Made by a program: the position numbers and the translations under genes. Below the pieces are notes generated by a model. It ran no database searches. It was not told the DNA's origin and saw only the letters and a program-made list of their open reading frames with translations. Positions 52,022-63,192 of a DNA stretch of 64,000 bases are shown here, in pieces (positions within the stretch are counted from its first letter, which is position 1; every line of letters begins with the position of its first letter). Source of the DNA: Anisakis pegreffii (taxonomy: Eukaryota > Nematoda > Chromadorea > Rhabditida > Anisakidae); assembly GCA_035041965.1 (NCBI GenBank), contig JAPYMA010003008.1, forward strand, positions 1-64,000. Direction: 5' to 3'.

Positions 52022-52679
52022 AGTAAACATTGATAGAAAACGCGATATCGCACACAAGAACTGAGTGCCTGTTGGTCTGACTGATTTCGTGTTTTAATCG
52101 AAAACATTTCGTGACCATTACATTTCTTGTGATAATGAAATTGATGATAGTGATAGCCAAGGTCGGAGAAACACTAGCACAATTGATCAGAGTGTTAGAA
52201 GTTGGTATTTTGCAGGACGTTGCAAGGTTTTGGAACAATAATGAAATACGAAAGGGGGGACTTCTGTCTCGGAAATGAATCAATCCAACCAACGAGTGCT
52301 CAATCAAAAAAAGACAGATACAAAGACGCTGTCAATAGCCGATTAGCTGACTGACACAACGAAATATAGTTGCCAGAGGCAGAAAAATTGTCTGCAAATA
52401 TAACCACATCGAGAATGTTAAACAGTGAAAAGATCACGAATATGCGTTGAAATGCAAAAGTGTGCTGGATGATGAGCGAGTGAGTGCATTGTCAATATAT
52501 AAGATAGGCCGCTTTTTGCAGCCGATTGCCTCAAGTACTATATGACCAGCCAGAGCAAGTATTAGTTATCTGATATGTAGGAGCGTATGAATGGATGTAG
52601 TAGGGCTAGAGAGAGGGATAAATGAATGATTAAAAAGAGCGATGAAATGTTATAGCAGCTTGTGAGCAGTGGTGGACGC

Positions 52680-53222
52680 TCAGTGAGGAGAAGTAGACAT
52701 CGGCGATATTCGATAGATAGATATTTCATTGCGAGGTGCAGTTTCTTCTCTGATATCACCTTGTGGCTGCTGCTGGTGCTGGTGCAGTTGTTGCAACCCG
52801 TTAATGCCTTCATCATCATTATTCGTAACCGTATCGCCATCAGTCGACAACGAATCGCCGTCATCTCTGAATAACTCGACGACAAATTCAAACGAGAACA
52901 ACTACTCATCCGTACGAATCGCATTATTACTCATTACCACTTTTAAGAAATGCAACTGTGACTGGCAATGAATTAAACGGATTCATTCGTATTATTATCT
53001 GTCGTTTGCTTCACTAAACTTCGGTCGATCAAAACAACTTACTTCACTCATATCATTTTTATTGGTATTGAGAAGACCACCGAAAATATTCGAGTGGTTA
53101 TAACTTGCTTCATCTAGACTTATCTCAACGTTTATCTTATGATATCCACTGCCAATCATCATCCTCACAATGCTTCGTAACAATCGTCGCAGTTCGTTGG
53201 GTGGTTCATCGATGTCCATCGC
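52680..53222 (-). other. Possible minus-strand exons antisense to the start of the sterol reductase
   Basis: On the minus strand, 53222-53046 reads MDIDEPPNELRRLLRSIV, then GYHKINVEISLDEASYNHSN, and ends exactly at a strong GTAAGT donor. A second segment, 52869-52757, lies between TTATTCAG and a GTGATA donor and reads DDGDSLSTDGDTVTNN, then LQQLHQHQQQPQ. The two do not join in phase with the sites I can see, so no gene model is offered. Confidence 0.3.
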
Positions 53223-56200
53223 ATCGACTGCACGTAAGTCGTCGGTGAATGTGAAAGATATCGAGCGCATTCAAGCTGCTATTCAGGTGTGTATGCGACG
53301 ATAACTTTATTTCCATGCAACATTTCAATTTTTTTGAAACCATTTCTACCAATTTGTTCATTTTCCGCACGGAATTTACCTCCAAACATTTTTTGTCGAG
53401 CTGACCAACCACGTAAATTCGCTGGTTTCTTTTCGGCATCATCTTTGTTCATCGAAAACATGTTTCCATTTCTAGGGTACGTGCAAAATTTTACAATTTT
53501 TGCTTACTATGAATCGTGCAGTAATATTCGCAGACTTCTGACAAGCAAATCTATTGGTGATTGCTTGCCTTTGAAATTGAGTGATGAACGATATTTGAGT
53601 GCCGAAATAATCACTCAGAAGCGCGTATACCTTTTCAGTGCTGATGGATTTACCGCATGAATATGAGACGTTGTGAATTGAGTCGAGCGTACGCACTTCG
53701 TATATTGCGTTCAAATATATCTTTTTGTATCATAAAAATAACTCTGTGTAAAACCAGAAAAAAATGACATTGATGTACTACTACGAAATTACCTCGTAAA
53801 ATTTATGTGGAAGTGATTTGTACAAAACCAAAAGCTTAAGCCTCACATTGTGACATCTGTTACCTAAAGTTGCGCAATTGCTAGTCTTTGATGCATTGAT
53901 ACAGACGTGAACAACAAGTGGGTCTTGAACCGTTTCAAAATGCTGAGGTGCGATCATCTGTCACCTTTCAAATCAGTGACAGTGAGGTGATCAATTTTAA
54001 GAATTGATCATCTCATCGACTCAATTACTTGCTTTAGGTCATAGTTTTCCTCAGTCTCTTTGCTCATTTCAATTGTATCGACGAGTAAAAGTTTGTAATA
54101 AGAGAAATATCAACCAACAAGCGATTTTGTTGGTTGATATTTCTCTTCGCTTGCACCTTATTAAGCAATTATGGCTATTTCATGTGCATGCCAGGAGTTA
54201 AGTCAGATTTGAGAGCAAATCAATGCCTGTATCATATTCATAGAATCCGCTCCCACTCTGAGCATTTCATCGCATATTTCATCGAACAGAAAATACCTAC
54301 CTGCTCAGTGGGCGGTTTTTTTTTCTACGCATTGAAACAATAATTAAAACGGATTTCACAATAATAAGTCATCGCAATGTAAAAATAATTCACATCGAAT
54401 TTTGAGCGATCAGTCAGGTGTTTTCAATGCTCCACAAAAAAACTGACTGATTTGTTCGTTTATTCTTCTTTTGCCCTCGCAATTTTTCAATTGAGAGGGC
54501 AAAAAATGAAAACACCTTCTCCTCCTTGTACACAGATAGTTTTAAAAAAATATTTCAAAAGTAAATATGCTGAACTCTAACTCATGTGACTTATTTTTTA
54601 GATTCAGTCTCTGCTACATTGAGTTTCTCTCCAAATCACGTTTACTGTTTTCTTCAAAAGTCTCGTTAACTTATGATGTGAACATTACCATTTTCAAGCC
54701 AAAGCAACTTTTGTTGTTTCTTCAAATTTTTATCTGAGTTCATAAGCACATATTTTTTGTGAACCTTTTTAAAGTATCAACTGAAAAACGAACAATTCAG
54801 GCGAAACAATATCTTTCCAGTGGTACCATTGTGTCTATTGCGATACTCGCACCAATATTCATTTTCTCGTACAACTATGCAATCCGCTACTATGATGCTT
54901 CCATAATAAAGGTTAGTGAATTGTTGAAATACTTCTTTTATCCTTCAGAAATTTTACTCTTTGGTTTCGTCAATTGCATACACAACGCACCGTTCAAAAT
55001 CAACGTCACGTGACAATCAAAAATCATCGTTGCTCGTTCAATCAGTCAAATGTTCTCACGATTGTTTTCCTGTTCAGTGACATTCGCGAGTGTAGTCTCG
55101 GTTTTATTCTCATTATTATGATGAGTGCAGAGTTCTTGCAATATCTGTTATCGCTTTCAACTTCACTAGTGGCATGTCTTGCTCTTGAATTTCCTCCTTC
55201 TCAGCAAGAGTCTTATTGTGATCATTTGATCTGACTTCATTCACAGCACATGCTAGTCGATAACTCATCAAGCATTATATTCAAGATATCACTATCTTGA
55301 AGTATCGTCTTACAGTGATTTCGAACAACAACAAGTTGCTTCTTCTGAAAACTAAAATATCAACACAAAATATGATCCAATTTGAAATGGACTTCATTCA
55401 CAGCGGTGCAAAGCAATTCGAAGGAATGTTCTAAGCACAACAGCCATCGTTTCTCTGAATCATGGATAATTTAGCATTCAGCATGTAACGTCCTACCGTC
55501 TCAATTCGTATGCTGCAGTTGATGAATCTCTCAGTCATCAGTTTTTATGCTAATTGTAAGAACGAATGGGAATGATTCTCATTTTAAAATGGCACACAGC
55601 AAGATGTCCTCAAATGATCCCGTCAGTTTCGAAGTCTTAAAGTGCACAAAATGTCCCAAAGAGTGTTTGAGATTTAAAAACAACAAATGAACAAACTCTG
55701 AAATGACTAAAAGAAAATACCACATTAAACATTGATGTTCGGTTAGTTACACGACAAACATGATGAATAGCGAACATCAGCTGCATTTAAGAGTGCACTC
55801 GCACGAGCAGGACTTCAACTGTTTAAAGTGTCTCAATTTACACAAATGAAAACGCTGAAAATGCCATTCGAGCATCTTCTCCTTCTATACCCATTTCACA
55901 TTCAGAAAATGCTTCAATGCGAAAGAAAGATTCGTTGCCAGAAAAATGAATAATAAGACCGGTCAAATAAATGCATAAATGTCTCAAAGTTGAGGAAATA
56001 AGATACTCTGAGATTCGGAATGTTTTCAAATGCCAAAAAAATTGTACTATTTGCCAAACAAACCCTGAAAAGGGTTTGTTTGGCAAATAGTAAAAAAAAA
56101 TTTGGAATTCAACATTCAATTCTGCAAACCCAACATTCAAACAAATTTTGCAAACAAATCCCTCATGCGATTATCTTCTAACTTTTCACTCGCAATATAC

Positions 56201-59200
56201 CAAAAATTTTCTCAAATATTTCCGCCTTTATGAAGTCATAAAAGCAATATTCATGGTCATTTAGTGTCACTGCGAAACTTTCGGGATTTTATCGTACGTG
56301 TACAATCTGAACTGTGAACAGTCTGCGCTCAAATCCATTAATTTCAAGTGATCCAAATTGGTTTATCCGATTTGAATAGTTGTTCTATTGATGGATGATT
56401 GATTTCAGTTGATATCTGATTTGTTCGTTGGAAAGTTGTCTTTTCTGGATGTTATGCCATTACCCACAAATGCGATCGCATGGAAAGTGATCACTTTTAT
56501 TGTATTACTTCAAATCACTTTCTCACTCATCTTACCTTATGATAACGTTATTGCGCTGAACAGCGCCGGTAAGTGCTTTTTCATGTTTTCTTCAGACCTG
56601 GGCGAGCTAGAGATATTCAGCAAATAGGATGAAGAGGAGTGTTTTCATGAGCGAGCTGTGTTCCGATATCCGATCGAAAAATACACCATCACAATGGTGT
56701 TTTATCACAATTGATAACTGCATGAAATGCTAATTTCCCGATATCCTCCCTTACCCCTCCCCCTCACTCCCCGACACCCTCAAATTGCCGAAAACGGGTA
56801 TTTTCACTTCGTATGAGAATCACTGTCCTAGGTCGTTATGATTATGACAGTAGCTTTTCATGCAATCAATTATGATTGCATGAAAAGCTATTATCTATGA
56901 CACGCTCTCTTCGAACCGTTTTAGATGGATTCTCATTCTTTTCAGACGTGTTCTATTCACTCTCATAGCTATTCCATGTGAATATCGTTCTCTTCATGAC
57001 TTTTTCTCATTCATTTCGTCTCATTTCACTTCACAGTTCAAATCAACTTCTCATTCTGTAGCATATACTGTTTACTCGATACATTGACGAGTGTTGACAG
57101 CCGAAGTCACCAATGCAGCAATAAGATATTATTGCTCAACAACGTTCAACAGTCAAATGATCAATTATAGAGTGTATTTGATAGAATGAGAATTTGACTT
57201 TAATTGCTGAATGAAATGAATGAGAAATAAACAAAAGAGAACACCTTTGGGGACAACAGCTATGAGAGTGATTGTAGCAGCAAGGAAAAGAATGAAAACC
57301 CTGCTGGGCCCGGACGAGCTACGAAATAATAATTTCCCGACCTCCTCCATTACCCCTCGACACACCCAAAATGAGTATTTCCACCTCCTATGAGAACCAC
57401 TGCCCTAGATTGAATGAATCAGCTGGACAGTCAATCAATGTTTCTTTGATAGAATGCGTTATGGATTTGAACTTTTTTGAATGTATTCAAAATTGAAACC
57501 AGAAACACAGAGAGTAACGGCCAAATTGCTTTGAGGTGAACGAGAGTGGCGTCGAATCAACAGCTTTTGGTCGTGTTTATTGATAAATTTATTTTATTTG
57601 ATGGGTATCACAATGGGTTTTTACAAAGGATCAGTGATTTATACGAATTGGACTGAAATTCTTGCGTTATGCAATTTATTATCGATCGCGATCGCCGTAT
57701 TACTCTATTTGAAATATCAACTTACCGAATCGTTTTCCTGTAAGTTTTTTTTTAATTTGAGATAGATTTCTTCGAAATTATTGATTCAGTCATGAAATAG
57801 AGCGTGACGAGTGCAGATTTGAAATGATGAATTTTGATAGAAAATGCGTTGTTTGAATGTCTTGTGACGGAAGAGGGATTACTGATGAATGGCAGCACTC
57901 ATGATTTGATTCACATATTTTGGAGATTTTCTCTTTTTAAGAAGTTTGTAGAGTATCGAATTCGCATGAAATGACCAATATGTCAATCGTGAATGTTTTG
58001 TTGGAATATCGTTCAAATTTGTGTCAGTTGACAGCTGAGAACGCAATCGTGTGATTTCACAAACAATAAGTGATGACGGAATACTCACAGTTAATAGAAT
58101 GCAAGTGCCGAAATAGGACGAATGAAGTGTGAAAAGAAATTTCAGCTGAACCAATAACTGCTCTGTTCTGTGGATGTGAGCTGTCGCCGATGCTATTCGA
58201 TATGGACATGAAGCATTTTATTACTTTCCGAATCGCGTTAACACTTTATCCACTGTATATCATCTCATCATTGTATCACTCGTATTCCGTTCACGAGAAA
58301 CTCAGTGGTTCGGTTCACTTCACTTCGTAACGAGCAATAGTATTTGTTGAGCGGGACAATACCCTCATATTGCGAGCGATTTTGATAGTGTCTCCAAAAA
58401 TACGATATAAGTAAAATAACATTTAAAGATGATTATATATGTATATGAGAACATTCTTTCAGATAACCTAATCGCATGTTCAGTGCTACAACTTACATAT
58501 ATTGCTAAAACACACTGGCTCGAGCATTTACATTTCAGTCAGTTGGATGCACAACTGAACAAAACTGGTTGGTTGTTGCTGAACCACAGTATCAGTAGTT
58601 CCGAAATTTCACCACACCACTTACCACTACCTTGTTCGATCAAATATTTTGAAATTCATTTTCCCTGATGGACCATACCATCATATTGTTCCGATCTTGT
58701 GAAGAGTTATTGTTTTTGTGGCCCAACCTTTGCTCACCTATGTTCTTATCACACATATTCTCATATTAAGCTATGGACAGCACTAACGTCAAAGCCGGAT
58801 TGAATGAACAACAAAAGACATACACACTTATTCATTTGTTTCGAGGATATTTGCTCATGAACGATTTCAGGATTCTACCGTATTTGGGGTGTTCTCGTTT
58901 TCTTACCAGTTCTTTACTTAACCCCAGTGACGGTGTTGGCTAATCATAAGAACACATCGTTATCGACGATCCCTCTACCAATTTGTTTGTTGCTGTTTAT
59001 TGTTGGTTTATGTGCCATCTATATAACGGCAAGTATCGACACACAACGATTTTCGTTTCGATACGCGAATGGTCACGTAAAAGTTTGGGGTAAAGATCCA
59101 TTCTTTATCACTGCCAAATACAAACGTGATAACGGTGAAGTGACCACTAATCTTTTACTTGGTTCGTTCAACTTTTGTTTTACGTTCACCACATCACAAA

Positions 59201-60670
59201 AAGGTGCGAATGACTCTGTCGATTAAGAATAATCCCATAAGATCAAATTTAAGGCCATAACGAAGTGTTCGGAAATGATATTTAGTTGATATTGCTCAAG
59301 GCTTAATATAAACTATGGCAGATTCGATTGCGATTTGAATTGCAGTTTTGTGCTAATGTAAGATATAATAAGATTTCAAATGCGTTTAGAGAAGCTTTCA
59401 ACTTATTCGTTGTAAAAACATTAAAATCGAAAGAGAGTTTTATGCGGCGAATCTAATCATTTTTATTGCACTCGTCAAAATTTGATTTATGCATTCAGTG
59501 TTGAAGAGTTGATGAATCGGTGAATTTCTCTGATACAATCAGTTGTTCAATCATCTACAAGCTTTTCGTTTTATGAGATGTTCACTTGAATGATTTGATG
59601 AGATGTTAATTTGTTGTTTACAAATTGCCTGTCAACTGGATGTCAGTAAATTCGAGAATTCACTTTAATGAGCTGAAGAATTTTCTGTTCATCGGAAATT
59701 TGTGCATGTTCGGTTGGTAGATTTGATCCGCTTTTAGAAGTTGTATTTTAGAATGAAAAGAAGTCATATTCTAGAAAGCATGCTTTTTACCTGTTAAGTC
59801 ATTCAAACGGATGAATGGTTTGTTTGAAGGAAGTGGATGGTGGGGTTTGAGTCGTCATTTGAATTATGCGTTTGAATGGTTAACGTTTGCGTTATGGACA
59901 ATATTATGCGGATCCACGACATTCCTTCATTATGTACCTCTTATTTATCTCGCTGCATTCTTGTGGATGAGGATGATTCAGGATGAGACAAGGTGGGTGC
60001 TGATGCATGATTTATTTATCTCATCTTACTTTAGAGCCACAATGATCTTGATCCTTCATCAACCACTCCATATGAATTTTTATCTTTATTTGAAATTTTC
60101 TGCCCAGCTCAGATCAATCGAACCCCACAGAATGGTTTCATCGTATCTATCGTTTCGTAAGCTAAATGTCTCGTCATAAATCAAATGCACATCACAAAGT
60201 CATTTTTATCAACTCATAAATTGACGACTACTCGCTCAATGTAATCGTTCGTCGTAAAAATGTTCAAATCAAGAATTTTTTGTGGCGACTCAAACCATTT
60301 TCCATTTCACTCATCAAAATTTAATTTATGCGTTCAGTGCTAAAGTGCCAACGGTGAATTCCTCTGATAGAATCAGTTGTTCAATCACCTACTCGCTTTT
60401 TGTTTTATGAGATGTTCATTCACACTTGAATGATCGAATAAAAAATACACTTGTTGTTTACAAGTTGCTTGTCAAATGGCTGGCGGTCAATGAATTTGAG
60501 CATTCATTTAAGTCGGAATTCTCAAACTGAACTGGAAATAATGCAATTGCTTGGTGGTGTTTCTGGAATAATTACATCGTTTCACTTGCAGATGTTTGGC
60601 TAAATACGGACATGGCTGGCTTCAGTACACAAATCGAGTGCCGTTCTTAATTATTCCATCAATGTATTGA
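53170..60670 (+). CDS. DHCR7: Sterol reductase, DHCR7/ERG24 family, about 10 exons, about 462 aa
   Basis: Exons: 53170-53286 (first, least certain), 54801-54911, 56409-56568, 57511-57535, 57564-57739, 58146-58307, 58463-58567, 58871-59161, 59830-59992, 60592-60670; all phases agree (1389 nt). The protein has many membrane spans: SSGTIVSIAILAPIFIFSYN, WKVITFIVLLQITFSLILP, ILALCNLLSIAIAVLLYL, FRIALTLYPLYIISSLYH, YRIWGVLVFLPVLYLTPVTV, PLPICLLLFIVGLCAIYIT. Family landmarks are CGCELSPML (FNPRIG region), GHVKVWGKDP, NLLLGSGWWGLSRHLNYAF, MIQDETRCLAKYGHGWLQYT and the end NRVPFLIIPSMY. The VWGKDPFF stretch followed by KY and a TTNLLLGSG link is closer to 7-dehydrocholesterol reductase than to lamin B receptor. 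Members reduce a sterol ring double bond with NADPH in the ER. Exon 4 is a 25-nt micro-exon; exon 9 follows TTTGAAG. The first exon is only a Ser-rich tail that fits by phase. Confidence 0.83.
54101..54146. repeat. Perfect 20-bp inverted repeat with 6-nt loop
   Basis: AGAGAAATATCAACCAACAA at 54101-54120 is exactly complementary to 54127-54146, with loop GCGATT. It lies in intron 1 of the sterol reductase gene. Confidence 0.9.
54413..54518. repeat. Nested inverted repeats
   Basis: AGGTGTTTTCA near 54417 pairs with TGAAAACACCT near 54507. Inside it, TTGCCCTC near 54472 pairs with GAGGGCAA near 54495, and ATCAGTCAG near 54410 can pair with CTGACTGAT near 54443. Same intron as the hairpin at 54101. 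Confidence 0.75.
56046..56091. repeat. Perfect 20-bp inverted repeat with 6-nt loop
   Basis: ACTATTTGCCAAACAAACCC at 56046-56065 is exactly complementary to 56072-56091, loop TGAAAA. Intron 2 of the sterol reductase gene. Confidence 0.9.
56731..56831. repeat. Dispersed repeat with hAT-like end, copy 1
   Basis: AATTTCCCGATATCCTCCCT through GTATTTTCACTTCGTATGAG and ending GAGAATCACTG. It matches 57331-57402 in the same orientation, with insertions. Both sit in intron 3 of the sterol reductase gene. Confidence 0.7.
56851..56890. repeat. Perfect 18-bp inverted repeat with 4-nt loop
   Basis: TAGCTTTTCATGCAATCA at 56851-56868 pairs exactly with 56873-56890, loop ATTA. Intron 3 of the sterol reductase gene. 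Confidence 0.9.
57331..57402. repeat. Dispersed repeat with hAT-like end, copy 2
   Basis: AATTTCCCGACCTCCTCCAT through GAGTATTTCCACCTCCTATG, ending GAGAACCACTG, the reverse complement of a CAGTGGTTCTC terminal motif. Confidence 0.7.
59458..59670. repeat. Duplicated intronic segment, copy A (intron 8 of the sterol reductase)
   Basis: About 210 bp sharing the ordered blocks TC(G/A)TCAAAATTT, TTTATGC(A/G)TTCAGTG, CAGTTGTTCAATCA, GTTTTATGAGATGTTCA and TTGTTGTTTACAA with 60301-60512, in the same orientation. Weaker similarity extends upstream. Confidence 0.85.
60301..60512. repeat. Duplicated intronic segment, copy B (intron 9 of the sterol reductase)
   Basis: Counterpart of 59458-59670, with a few small insertions. 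Exon 9 (59830-59992) lies between the two copies. Confidence 0.85.
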
Positions 60671-61687
60671 AAATTTCTGCGTCGATCTTTTTCACACGAG
60701 AACGATTCAAGTTCAATTGATGTGTTCGTTGAAAAAGTCGCACATCTCCGAGCGAAGATATGCGAGCGTCTTTACGTTTGATATGCTCACAGCTTTCGAA
60801 CTGCTTGCACGACACCATTCTGCTGCTGTTGCTGTCGCTATGCACAAAAACCATGCATAATTAAATGATATTCTGCTTAGTGTGTCGCACAATGTGTTTA
60901 TTGAACGAACAAAATCGATGAGTGCATTCTCGTCGGATAATGATTCCAGTTGAAGTCTGAGATGTATTCTGTGCCACCATCAACCGATTGATTCTTCCAG
61001 CCATTTGTATAGATTTTTTGTGCCGAAAATTCCTTATTGTAAATCGCATATATGGATAGATGTTATGAATTCTTGCTTCATCGCAATTCAAACACTTTTT
61101 TGATGAATAAACTATATATGAGGCAGTGGAGCATTCTCGGTTTCGTCGAAACTATTTTATTGCTTCCAACGAAAATTTGCTGTAATATCTCGTCACACTT
61201 GAAAACGAATAAAAATTCAATGAAATATGCAAATGTGCAAAGTCAAAAAGAAAAATAACTGACGATGAGACCACAGAGGTGAAAACCGAACACATGAAAA
61301 GGATAATGATACATAGCTTTACTGAAACAATTCATTGAAACACCGCTCATGAATACAACCAATAAATCAACAACACAATAGACCGATGGGAACTTCGTGA
61401 TGAGTTAACATTTCTTAGTAAAAATAAAAATCATAACAAGCGACAATAACACTCTTCTCGACTGCATTCAGCTTTACATCAATCGATGAATTCAGTGTTG
61501 GATAATATTTGTCTGGAAACACAACGCCTCATTCCCTAGCCAGAAGCCGTTCCCATCGTTCTTGATAGATAAAAGTAAAGACAAGCGTATAATCAATAAG
61601 GTATGTTCTTGTGCACAAAATCATCCCTGAACATTTCCATTTTGCAGTGAGTGAAGAGTCATTTGGTTGCAAATGAATACTGCACAG
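60671..61687. other. Intergenic gap of 1 kb
   Basis: Lies between the convergent 3' ends of the sterol reductase (+) and LSm5 (-). I see no exon chain or RNA gene. The short frames on both strands have no supporting splice sites. Confidence 0.5.
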
Positions 61688-62247
61688 TCAAACATCTGGG
61701 CCCTCGCCTCCAGGAACGAGCATTGTGATATGATTGCCATTCAGCAGTATCGTGTCCAGCTTCGTCACCCGTTTTCCATCTACCGTATTCTCGTACTCAA
61801 CAACATCCTCAAGAACCATGTTCACATAATCATCGAAACCCGTCAACGTGCCCACAATCTCTTTCTCTCCTGAAGTCAACTTTTCGTTCAAGCGCAATAT
61901 AACACTGACAACGAAACGTTAACAAAACGAGACAAATTTAGGAAAACTTGTTAATTGCAAAAAAGTAGCAGTTATTTGGAAATAAGATGTCATTTTTAGA
62001 TTCAAAAAAAAAAAGACAAATGACGATACAATGGAAAGAGTGGAAATACTAATAATGAATTAATCATAATAATAAATAATAATGACATCCTTGATGATAA
62101 TTCACGATATTCATGATAATAATGATTGCGGTGGTAATAAATTACGCAGTAACCTTTCATAATGACCCAAATTCGCGATCCAATACATTTGTCAACCAAT
62201 TCTAACGGCAGTAAAGTTGATGGATTCGTTGATGTCGAAGACGCCAT
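61688..62247 (-). CDS. LSM5: LSm5, U6 snRNA-associated Sm-like protein, 2 exons, 91 aa
   Basis: Minus-strand exons 62247-62154 and 61869-61688 join in phase (276 nt) and give 91 residues, the same length as LSm5 elsewhere. Exon 1 reads [20 protein letters not shown], then [10 protein letters not shown]; exon 2 begins with [20 protein letters not shown]. The Sm1 motif with [10 protein letters not shown] and the Sm2 motif [15 protein letters not shown] are both present. LSm5 is part of the LSm2-8 ring on U6 snRNA in the nucleus and the LSm1-7 ring in mRNA decay. The ATG at 62247 was chosen because MASS.STNPS aligns with the usual N-terminus; the upstream in-frame codons have no ATG of similar context. 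Confidence 0.95.
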
Positions 62248-62473
62248 CGCATTCAATAATAAGTCTCGTAGCTACAAGCAATGTGCATAAAATATCGACA
62301 TGAAATATCAGAATTACTCCAAATGAATAAATAAACTATGCGAAATATATGAAACGCATCAAAAGTGTTACTGAAAACAACTGGAATGACAATAGAAATC
62401 GCAATAAAAATTAATTTATTAGCACGAAATTAGTGCATAATGCAAATGAAGAAGAACACCACAACAACAAATT

Positions 62474-62476
<3 letters not shown>

Positions 62477-62516
<40 letters not shown>
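62477..62516. repeat. (AAT)n microsatellite
   Basis: About 13 uninterrupted AAT units, followed by a looser AAT/AAC-rich stretch. Confidence 0.97.
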
Positions 62517-63100
62517 TGTAACAATAGAAATCATAATAAGAATGACAACAACAATCGTAACGATCGCAATAATCATAATCGTAACCAAAAGCGCGTCGCG
62601 ATCGTTAGAATGAATACAACTTAATCTTAGTAAAACAGTCAAATCGGGACCACAGACATATAGAATATTCTCGGAAGGAACATTAAATGAATGGAGGAAA
62701 TTTTCTCGCTTTCTGTTTCTTTTTAAGAAATGCTGCCCATCCAAGTCATGAATAAATCTTTTTCGGATATCACTCACCTAAAAGCGATCGTTGTCCGACT
62801 GAAGACTTTCCGAAACATCAATAGATACTTTGAAAGAGAAAATTGAAGAAATGAATAGAGAAATGACAAGAGGAAAAAACTGTTGAGAAAACGAAAGGAA
62901 TTCTATCGAATGGAAAAATATTGTACAACGAATCGCAGCTAATAACATTTTGAATAACGACAATCACCGTCGGAAATATTTGGATGGATGAGCGATTTGG
63001 ATTGATTCACAAAATATTACATGGTCTAATCCGATAAAGAATATCAAGTTTCTGCTAGACAAGTTGAAACTTCCGATGGACAATTTCAACCTTATTTCTT

Positions 63101-63192
63101 TAATTAGCGATTACGACTCATTGCGAGCTTATGCCTCTCTGTTATCACCAATATTAGTATATTCTTCCTTCCTTGACATCTTTCTTTCGGCA
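63101..63192. repeat. Dispersed repeat, copy 3 of 3
   Basis: GCGATTACGACTCATTGCGA, GCCTCTCTGTTATCACC and TTCCTTGACATCTTTC, matching 41046-41128 and 44289-44380 in the same orientation. Confidence 0.65.

Noticed and set aside
53289..53660. 123-codon plus-strand frame after the first sterol reductase exon
   Set aside because: It begins inside the intron after a good GTGTGT donor and has no domain or acceptor supporting it.
62433..62624. Asn-rich frame over the AAT repeat
   Set aside because: A direct translation of the microsatellite, with no unique sequence.
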